From G963664935 sp963664935 (GTDB lineage: Bacteria > Pseudomonadota > Gammaproteobacteria > Methylococcales > G963664935): a DNA stretch of 64,000 nucleotides. The stretch covers positions 1,736,001 through 1,800,000 of the forward strand of contig CAXXSE010000007.1 of the NCBI GenBank assembly GCA_963664935.2, in the 5' to 3' direction. The notes under the pieces are model-generated. The model was given only the letters and a program-made list of their open reading frames with translations, had not been told where the DNA came from and did not search any database. Both the position numbers and the translations under genes were made by a program. Positions 10,301-17,892 of the stretch are shown here, one piece after another; the first letter of the stretch is position 1; each line of letters begins with the position of its first letter.

Positions 10301-12098
10301 CTCGTCAGTCACGAGTTCTATCCGATTTGACGTAACTATTCAGGCCCTGAATTCATTTTTTCGATGTGTCACCTCGACCAACGGAAGAAAGTCTTATCAC
10401 CCATTGATAGCTCTGCGCTTTAAGATTGCCCGCTGGTGTTCATAAAAGATGAGTAGTGTAGAAAATAGAAATCGATAATTACGACTAGACATTTGCTAAA
10501 AAACACGGATCCTTCTTTTCTTTGTAGAAGTACAGATGGAAGGAGGAGACCCCGTGCAACAGTATATTTCTCAGAGTTTAGAAAGCTTTCAAAGCGTTTT
10601 TTCCAGATCGAGTACTTGGTTGTTGTTCTGCGCCATTGTGATTGGATTTATGGGGGCAGGAGAAATGATCGGCGTGACGTCGTTGTGTCGTTTCTGGCTA
10701 TTAGATGAACTTGGTTATTACCGCTTGCTCCGTTTTTTTAGATCCAAAGCGTATGTCTATGGGGCGTTGCTCGATGCTTGGCAAGATTTTGTGAATCGCC
10801 AAGGAAAATCCGTTGAAGTAGCTGGACGAGCGATACTTCTGGGTGACCATACCGCGGTGATCAAAGATGGACGCAAGATGCCCGGCGTGGTATCGATGCA
10901 CGAGTCATCGGAGACGCAAACGAAACCCGGCTATTTTCGGGCCCAATGTTGGGGCAGCATTGGCATCTTGATCGGGTCGTTATCCGCTTGTTTTTGTTGT
11001 CCTTTGCAGCTTCAAATTCATCAGGGATGGGCTCATTTAGGGTTGAACGACGAGCGCGATAATCCATGTCGGATCAAGCTCACCGACCGCTTGGTGGCCA
11101 TGGCGATTCATTTTGCGGTGACGAATCACTGTCTGTGTTATTTGGTGTTGGATGCCTTTTTTTCAACCGGGGGCGTATTTCGAGCTTGCCACTATTATTC
11201 AATCCAGCATCAGGCGCGGTGGGTTGAGGTGCTGGTCAAAGCCAAGAATAGCTATGTGGGTTATTTCCCCGCGCCACCGAAACCCGCCTCTCGCCCCGGA
11301 CCTCAGCCGCTCTATGGCGAGAAAGTGTGTTTAAGAGAATGCTTCGACCACCTTCATTTGTTTGAGACGGTGACCTGTAAAGTCTACGGTAAAACCGAAT
11401 CCATCCGGGTTATGACGCTTACACTGTTATGGCGGCCCATCGCTGATCAGGTGTTATTTATTCTCGCCGTCACCTCAAAAGGCCCAATGGTTCTAATGAG
11501 TTCCGATTTAACGCTGTCAGCCATTGATGCCGTTGAACTGTATTGTGCTAGAACCCGCATTGAAATCATGTTCGCGATGTTAAAGCATGTGATCGGCGCC
11601 TTTAAATTTCGTTTTTGGACTAAAAAATTGCCAAAACATTCTAGACGCCCCTTTTCCAATCGTCTTCTCAAAGCCCCACAGCCCCAGGATATTCATACCG
11701 TTCAAGCGTGCTGGCGAGCCTATGAAATCTTCGTGCTCTGTGCCTCCATTGCCTTGGGGTTAATGCAATTGATTGCGCTCCAGTATCAAGATACGATTTG
11801 GTCTGAGCACTCGCTTTATCTTCGCACTCAATCGCGTGATTTGCCATCGGAGAAAACCGTCAAGCAAATTTTAGCGCCATTATTCCTCAAACAATTCTTT
11901 CGACTTGAGGAAAATGGCATGATTCAACAGATCCGTGCCCGCTTGATGGCTGTTTCCGATGAAATAGATGACGATTAAACTGAATGAGGCGTTCTATGCT
12001 CTAATTCTCTGCGATCTTCAAAATTTTTCATCAAACATACTACGATGGAGAGGGTAGTTTTGCCCCGCTTTTCTCGCTGTTAACTCACGACTGCCGAG
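10301..12098 (+). mobile_element. IS4-family insertion sequence, complete (copy 1)
   Basis: A 1,798-base element. Its ends are imperfect inverted repeats: left CTCGTCAGTCACGAGTT, right (reverse complement) CTCGGCAGTCGTGAGTT. It is flanked by a perfect 7-base direct repeat TTAATAA at 10294-10300 and 12099-12105, showing simple transposition into the phospholipase-D-type gene. It carries one transposase gene. Two other full-length copies lie at 46181-47979 and 49962-51759 and a partial one at 1-393. Confidence 0.95.
10554..11978 (+). CDS. IS4-family transposase
   Basis: A DDE transposase of about 475 residues. The C-terminal half contains YCARTRIEIMFAMLK, an exact Y-(2)-R-(3)-E-(6)-K signature of IS4 transposases that supplies the catalytic Glu. 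A likely catalytic Asp lies in LLGDHTAVIKDG. The start given is GTG at 10554, six bases after GGAGGA; an in-frame ATG at 10536 would add six residues but overlaps the Shine-Dalgarno. The three full copies differ by only a few substitutions, such as Lys for Gln in the VTCKVYG segment of this copy. This copy looks intact. Confidence 0.92.
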   Translation: MQQYISQSLESFQSVFSRSSTWLLFCAIVIGFMGAGEMIGVTSLCRFWLLDELGYYRLLRFFRSKAYVYGALLDAWQDFVNRQGKSVEVAGRAILLGDHTAVIKDGRKMPGVVSMHESSETQTKPGYFRAQCWGSIGILIGSLSACFCCPLQLQIHQGWAHLGLNDERDNPCRIKLTDRLVAMAIHFAVTNHCLCYLVLDAFFSTGGVFRACHYYSIQHQARWVEVLVKAKNSYVGYFPAPPKPASRPGPQPLYGEKVCLRECFDHLHLFETVTCKVYGKTESIRVMTLTLLWRPIADQVLFILAVTSKGPMVLMSSDLTLSAIDAVELYCARTRIEIMFAMLKHVIGAFKFRFWTKKLPKHSRRPFSNRLLKAPQPQDIHTVQACWRAYEIFVLCASIALGLMQLIALQYQDTIWSEHSLYLRTQSRDLPSEKTVKQILAPLFLKQFFRLEENGMIQQIRARLMAVSDEIDDD

Positions 12099-12105
12099 TT
12101 AATAA

Positions 12106-12468
12106 TATGTAGTTGATTGACATATTGTGGATCTTCTTGAGCGTCCTGAATTTCGGCGAAGGGCTATCGATATCTTCGATACTCCTTTGGTATTGATATA
12201 CCGGATACATCCGATAAAGCCGGTCTATACTGTCCATTTTTTCGAAATGGGTTCCTTTCAGTTCATCAATGTCAATACCCTTGTATTCCGCATACTCCTC
12301 CAACGATATTTTTTTGCTTTTAAGCGATATGAATTTCTTTTTTGAATAATCAAAAAATCTTTTTGTTTCCTGATTATATTGATCGTAATAAGGTGTTGTT
12401 TCTTGAAAAAATGTACACGCACTAAGGCCCAGGCAAGCAATCAATACGAATAATGTACTTTTTTTCAT
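12106..12468 (-). pseudogene. Phospholipase-D-type lipoprotein, 5' part cut by IS4
   Basis: The N-terminal 120 residues of the gene continued at 8905-10300. It starts with a lipoprotein signal peptide, MKKSTLFVLIACLGLSAC, with lipobox LSAC. A charged, Lys-rich region follows, with no catalytic motif. The frame runs into the IS4 right end and would stop inside it. Removing the IS and one TTAATAA copy brings the two parts together but one base out of frame, so a further small indel is present or the join is imperfect. The Shine-Dalgarno GGAGAG precedes ATG. Confidence 0.7.
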
Positions 12469-12492
12469 AGTTACTCTCCAGATGGTGAATAG

Positions 12493-13239
12493 TTACGGTG
12501 AAACATTGGGAAGTAGGTATCTTAACAGGCGGACAACGCTCTCCATACCTCTTTCTAGGTTCCGCAAAATATCTTCCATGGAAATGGTTCCTTCGGATTT
12601 ACCCGCCGCCCAGTTGGCCACAACCGCGCAGCACGCGTATTCCAGTTCTAATTCTCGCGCCAAGGACGCTTCGGGCATTCCGGTCATTCCAACTAAATCA
12701 CAGCCGTCCCGTTCCATACGCAGTATTTCGGCGGCGGTTTCCAATCTTGGACCCTGGGTGCAACCGTAAACGCCTTTTTCGATGGCGTTGATTCCGGCGG
12801 AATGTGCCGCGCTGACCAGTTTAGATCGAATCGCCTCACTGTACGGAAAACTGAAGTCAATATGGCTAACCTGCTCTAGATTTTCCTCGAAAAACGTTGC
12901 TGGGCGACCGTAGGTATAGTCGATAATTTGGTTCGGAAATGCTACTTTGCCAGGAGCCATTTTCGATCCAATACCGCCAACCGCCGCGACCGCCAGAATA
13001 GATTTTATACCAATCTCCTTTAAGGCCCGGATATTGGCGCGATAGTTAATTTTATGGGGAGGAATAGTGTGATTTTTTCCGTGTCGGGCTAAAAAGGCTA
13101 CTTCGACGCCATAAACGCGACCAATCAAAATGTCCGACGATGGTTGACCAAACGGTGTTTCGATTGTTTCGCGCCTTAAAATCTCAATGCCATCTATTTC
13201 GCTCAGACCAGTCCCGCCAACGACTGCAAATGTCGTCAT
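12493..13239 (-). CDS. mtiP: S-methyl-5'-thioinosine phosphorylase (MTAP family)
   Basis: A 248-residue trimeric nucleoside phosphorylase of the PNP/MTAP type 2 family. Phosphate-binding GGTGLS (about 8-13), RHGKNHTIPPHKINYRAN (about 53-70) and GMTGMPEA (about 184-191) are present. Where adenosine-type enzymes have an Asp pair for the 6-amino group (TDYDCW), this protein has VVANWAAG, which suggests a 6-oxopurine substrate such as methylthioinosine. The product hypoxanthine would feed the phosphoribosyltransferase encoded immediately upstream, with which it overlaps by 4 bases (ATGA). nagZ, hpt and mtiP form a leftward operon, an order known from pseudomonads and relatives. The stop codon falls in a GTAACTATTCA repeat fragment. 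Confidence 0.85.
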   Translation of the reverse strand: MTTFAVVGGTGLSEIDGIEILRRETIETPFGQPSSDILIGRVYGVEVAFLARHGKNHTIPPHKINYRANIRALKEIGIKSILAVAAVGGIGSKMAPGKVAFPNQIIDYTYGRPATFFEENLEQVSHIDFSFPYSEAIRSKLVSAAHSAGINAIEKGVYGCTQGPRLETAAEILRMERDGCDLVGMTGMPEASLARELELEYACCAVVANWAAGKSEGTISMEDILRNLERGMESVVRLLRYLLPNVSP

Positions 13240-13796
13240 AAACCCGATATTTCGTTCGGGCAGGCAAATATTCCTGGAGCATTGCGTAAATAACCTTTGT
13301 AATCCATCCCGTATCCGAAAAGATATCGATTCTCGCAGGTCAAGCCCACAATATCCGCCGCGATGGGTTTTTCAACATCGAGTATTTTATCGACGAGCAC
13401 CGCGGTGAATACAGATTTTGCACCTTGCTTCAAGCAATAATCTTTTATTTCCGCAAGCGTTATACCTTCATCCAAAATGTCATCGATCAGCAGCACGATA
13501 CGATCCCGAATGGGCTCGCCGGGTTCTTTCAACCACTGGATTTCGTCACCTCGGGTGGTATTGCGGTAGCGGCTGACGAAAACCGAGTCCAATTGGAAAG
13601 TGAACGGCATCCGTAACATTAACAACGCTGTTGTAATAATGCCACCGTTCATGACCGATAATATCAATGGATTTCGATCCGAGAGTAAATTTGAAATAGC
13701 TTCCGCCATTCGGTCAAGCGCTTCGTCAACTTGGCGCCGGGGAAAAATCAGATCGGCATCCCCCTTTACTTTTTCGATTTCATTTAACGAGTCCAA
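13236..13796 (-). CDS. hpt: Hypoxanthine-guanine phosphoribosyltransferase
   Basis: About 186 residues. The PRPP-binding motif VLLIDDILDEGIT lies near residue 100, and NRYLFGYGMDYKGYLRN near the C-terminus is typical of the gammaproteobacterial hypoxanthine phosphoribosyltransferases. It converts hypoxanthine or guanine plus PRPP to IMP or GMP. The start chosen is TTG at 13796, seven bases after GAGGA; a TTG at 13817 or longer readings would overlap the end of nagZ. The product of MtiP is its substrate, so the pair forms a short salvage route from methylthio-nucleoside waste. Confidence 0.85.
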   Translation of the reverse strand: MDSLNEIEKVKGDADLIFPRRQVDEALDRMAEAISNLLSDRNPLILSVMNGGIITTALLMLRMPFTFQLDSVFVSRYRNTTRGDEIQWLKEPGEPIRDRIVLLIDDILDEGITLAEIKDYCLKQGAKSVFTAVLVDKILDVEKPIAADIVGLTCENRYLFGYGMDYKGYLRNAPGIFACPNEISGL

Positions 13797-13806
13797 TTGC
13801 CGGTCC

Positions 13807-14853
13807 TCAAGTTTCAAGTTGTTCGAGTTTTTGTTTTGCGATTTCCCAGGTCGAGTTGCCCGGCAATGCGGCAAGGTCGATCGATGTCCTTGCATTCATT
13901 CGAGACAGACGTTTTTGCCGATCGGATTGCGTACCCATGGGAAGCAAATTTTCCAAGACACTTTCGGCACCTTCCGGATTGTTGCACACAAGCACCATGT
14001 CACACCCGGCATGAAGGGCAGTCTGAGCCCGCTGGGAAAAATTACCGGCACACTCAGCGCCTTTCATTGTAAGATCGTCGCTGAAAATAGCGCCTTTAAA
14101 CCCAAGCTTGTTCCTTAAGATTTGTTTCAGCCAGACCTCGGAAAATCCCGCCGGGAAATCGTCTATCCGAGGATATATTATATGGGCTGGCATTATGCCC
14201 TCAAGTCCGGCTGAAATAAGGGATTGGAACGGGCATAAGTCGCGTTCCAACAATTTCTCCAGGGAACGGGGATCTTCGGGGAGCGTCAGATGCGAATCTG
14301 GAGCGACATCACCGTGACCGGGAAAATGTTTTCCCACGGAGGCCATGCCCGCTTGCCCGCTACCCTGCTTAAAGGCCCTGGCCAATGCGGACACGATTTC
14401 TGGGTTTTGGGAAAATGAACGGTCTCCAATGATTTCACTGACCCCGCTGTCGACATCCAATACGGGGGCAAAACTAAAATCTATGCCGACGACCAATAAT
14501 TCGGAAGCCATAAGCCATCCGGCCAAACGCGTTGTTTCAAGGGCTTGGCTTGGATCTTTTTGGTAATATTCTCCATAGCTGGACGCAGGCGGCAATGTTG
14601 TGAAGCCTTGACGGAATCTTTGCACGCGCCCTCCTTCCTGGTCTACGGCGATCAATAATTGCTCGGGGCGTGTGTTTCGAATCTCGAGAATCAATTCTCT
14701 AACCTGTTCCCTGGACTCGAAATTTCGGGTGAACAGGATAACTCCTCCCGTGCTGGGATGATTGAGTTTCTCCTTATCCTCGACCGTTAAGCTGAATCCA
14801 CCCAAGTCAATCATAACCGGGCCGATAGTTTTATGGGTACTCATGTTTGCCAT
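13807..14853 (-). CDS. nagZ: Beta-N-acetylhexosaminidase (peptidoglycan recycling)
   Basis: A cytosolic glycoside hydrolase family 3 enzyme of about 348 residues. It removes GlcNAc from GlcNAc-anhydroMurNAc-peptides during cell-wall recycling. The motif KHFPGHGDVAPDSHLTLP carries the Asp/His catalytic dyad region, and IFSDDLTMKGA carries the nucleophilic Asp. GVILFTRNFES and DQEGGRVQRF are family blocks. The start is uncertain: ATG at 14853 is used, ATG at 14844 (MSTHKTIGPV) and TTG at 14862 are alternatives, and none has a strong Shine-Dalgarno. It is first in the leftward operon with hpt and mtiP. Confidence 0.92.
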   Translation of the reverse strand: MANMSTHKTIGPVMIDLGGFSLTVEDKEKLNHPSTGGVILFTRNFESREQVRELILEIRNTRPEQLLIAVDQEGGRVQRFRQGFTTLPPASSYGEYYQKDPSQALETTRLAGWLMASELLVVGIDFSFAPVLDVDSGVSEIIGDRSFSQNPEIVSALARAFKQGSGQAGMASVGKHFPGHGDVAPDSHLTLPEDPRSLEKLLERDLCPFQSLISAGLEGIMPAHIIYPRIDDFPAGFSEVWLKQILRNKLGFKGAIFSDDLTMKGAECAGNFSQRAQTALHAGCDMVLVCNNPEGAESVLENLLPMGTQSDRQKRLSRMNARTSIDLAALPGNSTWEIAKQKLEQLET

Positions 14854-14876
14854 GGAATCCAAGAGCTAAAAAGTTT

Positions 14877-15018
14877 GTAAATATTCAGCTCACCCCTGAA
14901 ATCCGCCATTTCTACGTTAAAAAATGATCATTTACACGTGTAAACTCACATTTTTCGCCTTGAACTAACGAATTTCAGGGGCAATCTGAACAGTTACGAC
15001 AGCGTGCTGATTGGTTAC
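14877..15018. repeat. 142-bp palindromic repeat, family R (copy R1)
   Basis: A dispersed element with inverted ends: GTAAATATTCAGCTCACCCC on the left and GGGGCAATCTGAACAGTTAC on the right, followed by a tail GACAGCGTGCTGATTGGTTAC-like ending at 15018. The centre is a palindrome around TTTACACGTGTAAA. The copy at 35285-35426 has the same length and near-identical sequence. A reversed copy without the tail lies at 37856-37976. It sits between the divergent nagZ and FliL-like genes. Confidence 0.85.
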
Positions 15019-15117
15019 AAAAGTTTAACTATACTCTGGTTCAAGATATTTACCGCTTATCGATGTAATTTTAGATAGCGCTGATCGATGTACATTGCTT
15101 GTAAAAAGGAGGACTTA

Positions 15118-15513
15118 GTGCGAATTATTACACTGGTATTAGCATACTTGTTAAGTAATACGGTATACGGGGAAGGGGAAGACATTGAAACCACCGCACC
15201 CGCCGTCGAATATGTTTCTCTGGGTTCAAATTTAGTTGTAAATTTGCAAGGACGAAGAAAGTATTTCCGTGCCGATATGCAATTGATGGTTGAAGGTGAG
15301 GATAATGTTGAAATGATTAGCCTACACAATCCCGCAATCCGGCACGCTCTGATCATGTTATTTAGCCAATATACCCCGGAGCAATTGCAAGGCCCCGAGC
15401 AGCGAGAGACCGTCAGAAAGCTTGCCTTGGAAGACATTCGAAAAACCCTGGAGAAATATACTAATTCGAAGGGGATAAAAGACTTGTTTTTCACCGAATT
15501 CCTTGTTCATTAG
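15118..15513 (+). CDS. FliL-like periplasmic protein
   Basis: A 131-residue protein starting at GTG 15118 behind a strong AAGGAGGA. Residues 1 to about 18 form a signal peptide (LVLAYLLSNTVYG). The rest follows the FliL pattern: VEYVSLGSNLVVNLQGRRKYFRAD, then NPAIRHALIMLFSQYTPEQL, and an end like LFFTEFLVH. True FliL is an inner-membrane flagellar stator helper with an uncleaved helix. This orphan copy has no flagellar genes nearby and seems to be secreted, as for FliL-like paralogues in other gammaproteobacteria. Its job is unknown. Confidence 0.75.
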   Translation: MRIITLVLAYLLSNTVYGEGEDIETTAPAVEYVSLGSNLVVNLQGRRKYFRADMQLMVEGEDNVEMISLHNPAIRHALIMLFSQYTPEQLQGPEQRETVRKLALEDIRKTLEKYTNSKGIKDLFFTEFLVH

Positions 15514-15569
15514 CTTGTCCATAAAACTAACGGACAAGCTGAAAGTGCGATGAAAAATCAACTAAATCT

Positions 15570-15935
15570 GTATGAAGAGTCCGGCAGTCCGCACACAGCT
15601 CTTTGGTGAATAAGGCGTTATCAAATGTGTCAATGCTGCTTGCGTAAGGTTCCCGCCGTAGACCTGAAAATGACACGGTCACCGTTTTTCCCGGATTTAT
15701 AGGCAGTTATCCCAACTTCTTCTTTAGTGTGGACAAACAGCAGCTTGGAGAATTTGTTGATTTGATTCGCAATTCAAAAACCGATGCTGATTCGGAAATC
15801 TTCTATACCCGGTTTGGTGCGCGCCGCGGCAATCCGGAGATCTGGCGGAATCTTGACTGGCTTAACAGCCAGCATAAGAAATACAGGGGATTGAAAGCCG
15901 GGTTGTTCGATATAAATCGTTATCAAAATCTTTGA
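15570..15935 (+). pseudogene. cti: Fatty acid cis/trans isomerase, C-terminal remnant
   Basis: Broken reading frames here spell the end of a Cti protein: LVNKALSNVSMLLA, then a stop, then DTVTVFPGFIGSYPNFFFSV, then a clean frame with EIFYTRFGARRGNPEIWRNL and AGLFDINRYQN. Cti is a periplasmic haem enzyme that converts cis to trans unsaturated fatty acids under solvent stress. The haem-binding CxxCH region and the rest of the protein of about 750 residues are absent. The longest open piece starts at a GTG, 15729. The identification rests on remembered family sequence and should be tested by search. Confidence 0.65.
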
Positions 15936-15986
15936 CCTGTAAGAATCAGTAAACTGATATTAATATCAACTTGTTACAAACATAGA

Positions 15987-16736
15987 CTAGTCCTCCGCCA
16001 AGGTTATATTGACGGTAGCGGTATGATAGGGCGGCATTTTCGCGATGTAAGCCAGGTACATGGCATCAGCCATCGACCACAACACATCCAGCTTGAATTG
16101 CAGAATTTCCAGCATGCGTTCCTGTTGCTCCCGGGTTTTGTACCAATCCAGAGTAATTTCCAGACCGTGTTGAACGTCGCGCCGGGCTTCGCTGAGGCGT
16201 TTTTGAAAGTAAATAAATCCTGCTTTATCGATCCATGGATAGTTCTCGGGCCAGTTATCCAATCGTTGTTTGTGAATTTTAGGGGCGAACATTTCGGTGA
16301 GCGAAGAGCTGGCGGCTTCGTGCCAATCGGCTGTTCGGGCGAAATTAACATAAGCATCGACGGCAAAACGGACTCCGGGAAGCACGTGCTCTAAAGAAAT
16401 GATTTCTTCACGGTTTAACCCGACCGCCAGACCCAGTTGAATCCACGCTTCAATTCCACCAGGATCATCGGGGCGGCCATCGTGATCCTGAATTCGTTGA
16501 ATCCATAATGAGCGGGTTTTGCGATCAGGACAGTTTGCCAGAATAGCCGCATCTTTTTGCGGAATCTTGATTTGATAGTAAAAGCGGTTGGCGACCCAGC
16601 CTCGGATTTGCTCCTGGCTTAGTTCACCGGCATTCATCAATGTGTGGTAAGGGTGATGTATATGGTAATATTTCTCCATCGCCCTTAATTTCATCTCGAA
16701 CTCTTGCCGACTCCATGGTGACGGGGCGTCACTCAA
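15987..16736 (-). CDS. pqqC: Pyrroloquinoline-quinone synthase PqqC
   Basis: A cofactor-free oxidase that carries out the last ring closure and eight-electron oxidation in PQQ synthesis. The all-helical PqqC pattern is clear: KYYHIHHPYH, RGWVANRFYYQ, DHDGRPDDPGGIEAW, VLPGVRFAVDAYVNF, EAASSSLTEMFAP and QFKLDVLWSMADAMY. The start used is TTG 16736 (SDAPSPWSRQEFE...), giving 249 residues, the usual length, and lying 10 bases after the pqqB stop. An ATG at 16826 would overlap pqqB by 80 bases. It is third in pqqA-pqqB-pqqC. The expected pqqD and pqqE do not follow. Confidence 0.92.
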   Translation of the reverse strand: MSDAPSPWSRQEFEMKLRAMEKYYHIHHPYHTLMNAGELSQEQIRGWVANRFYYQIKIPQKDAAILANCPDRKTRSLWIQRIQDHDGRPDDPGGIEAWIQLGLAVGLNREEIISLEHVLPGVRFAVDAYVNFARTADWHEAASSSLTEMFAPKIHKQRLDNWPENYPWIDKAGFIYFQKRLSEARRDVQHGLEITLDWYKTREQQERMLEILQFKLDVLWSMADAMYLAYIAKMPPYHTATVNITLAED

Positions 16737-16746
16737 AATATTCTTC

Positions 16747-17661
16747 TCACAAAACGATTTCCATTCCGTCGTAGGAAACTTCAATACCGGATTTGCTAAG
16801 AATTGTCCGTTGTTCGGATTCTTCATCCAGAATCGGGTTGGTATTGTTAATGTGGATAAGGACCTTGCGTGGCTTCTCGAGTTTATTCAAGGTTTCCATC
16901 ATACCGTTCTCCCCGGATTGGGGTAGGTGACCGATTTCGCGGGCTTTTTTCGGACCAACTCCGGCCAGTTCCATTTCATCGTTTTGCCAAAATGTACCAT
17001 CGACCAAAATGCAATCGGCATCGGTCATCGCGGCAAGCACATGTGCTTCGATTTCTCCCAAACCCGGGGAATAATAAATCTTTTTGTTAGTCGATATCTG
17101 TTCGATGGTGACGCCAATGTTATCCCCATCGTGAGGATCGTGCCGATGGGGTGAATAGGGCGGAGCCTTACTTTTTAGTGGATGGGGATGAAAGCGCAGA
17201 TCGTCAAATCCAGGGATGTCAAAGCTGCTTCCATCCAACGAAATGGGATGGTGATTGACCTTGCAGTAATCTTCCAGCATTTTGAAAACCGGAAATCCGG
17301 TGGACAAGTCTTGCCGCACCATTTCAGTACAATAAATTTCCAGTGGGTTAGGACTCTCACGCAAGATCAACAAGCCCGTGGTGTGGTCGATCTGACTGTC
17401 TATTAGAACAATGGCCTTAATGCCGGTATCACGTAAGCCAGTTTTTGGTTGGATGCCGGGAAAGGCCTCGATTTGACTTCGGATGTCAGGCGAAACATTA
17501 AACAGGACCCAATTTTGATCGTCACAGCTTACAGCGATGGAAGACTGCGTACGCGGTTGGGAACGCATTTCATTATTTCGTAACCGACGACAATTGTGAC
17601 AATTGCAATTCCATTGAGGGAAGCCGCCTCCTGCACCGGACCCCAAAACTCTTATTTTCAT
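16747..17661 (-). CDS. pqqB: PQQ biosynthesis metallo-hydrolase PqqB
   Basis: A 304-residue protein with a metallo-beta-lactamase fold. The N-terminus has GSGAGGGFPQWNC and the family-specific Cys cluster CNCHNC (about residues 19-24). IDSQIDHTTGLL, PYSPHRHDPHDGDN and DGTFWQNDEM are typical PqqB blocks. PqqB hydroxylates the Glu-Tyr derived intermediate before PqqC acts. It follows pqqA by 54 bases, a gap that carries an inverted repeat (AAGGGGTTCC...GGAACCCCTT), possibly an attenuating terminator that gives more pqqA than pqqB transcript. Confidence 0.95.
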   Translation of the reverse strand: MKIRVLGSGAGGGFPQWNCNCHNCRRLRNNEMRSQPRTQSSIAVSCDDQNWVLFNVSPDIRSQIEAFPGIQPKTGLRDTGIKAIVLIDSQIDHTTGLLILRESPNPLEIYCTEMVRQDLSTGFPVFKMLEDYCKVNHHPISLDGSSFDIPGFDDLRFHPHPLKSKAPPYSPHRHDPHDGDNIGVTIEQISTNKKIYYSPGLGEIEAHVLAAMTDADCILVDGTFWQNDEMELAGVGPKKAREIGHLPQSGENGMMETLNKLEKPRKVLIHINNTNPILDEESEQRTILSKSGIEVSYDGMEIVL

Positions 17662-17665
17662 TAGG

Positions 17666-17700
17666 CAAATAAAAAGGGGTTCCTCAACGGAACCCCTTAG
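17666..17700 (-). terminator. Hairpin between pqqA and pqqB
   Basis: The sequence AAAAAGGGGTTCC TCAAC GGAACCCCTTAG (about 17670-17698) forms a strong stem of ten pairs with flanking A/T runs. Its position just after pqqA suggests a partial terminator or mRNA stabiliser, a common way to raise precursor peptide levels over the enzymes. Confidence 0.6.
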
Positions 17701-17715
17701 AAAAGGTACCGATTA

Positions 17716-17790
17716 TTAACGATTGTAGATATACATCGTTACTTCGAAACCGAAACGAAGATCGTTGTAGCTTGGTTTTTCCCATTTCAT
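17716..17790 (-). CDS. pqqA: PQQ precursor peptide PqqA
   Basis: A 24-residue peptide. It begins MKWEKPSYNDLRFGFE and contains EVTMY at residues 16-20, so Glu16 and Tyr20, the two residues cross-linked into PQQ, are both present at canonical spacing. The Shine-Dalgarno GGAGG lies eight bases before ATG. PqqE, the radical SAM enzyme that joins these residues with PqqD as chaperone, is not encoded in the window. Confidence 0.95.
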   Translation of the reverse strand: MKWEKPSYNDLRFGFEVTMYIYNR

Positions 17791-17892
17791 ATCGGTTTTC
17801 CTCCAGAAGAAAATGTGATTGGAAAATCTTTAAAGATAGCTATTAAAAAGCTGTTGGAAGTATACGCCGCTATTTTATGAAAAGCAATAAAT

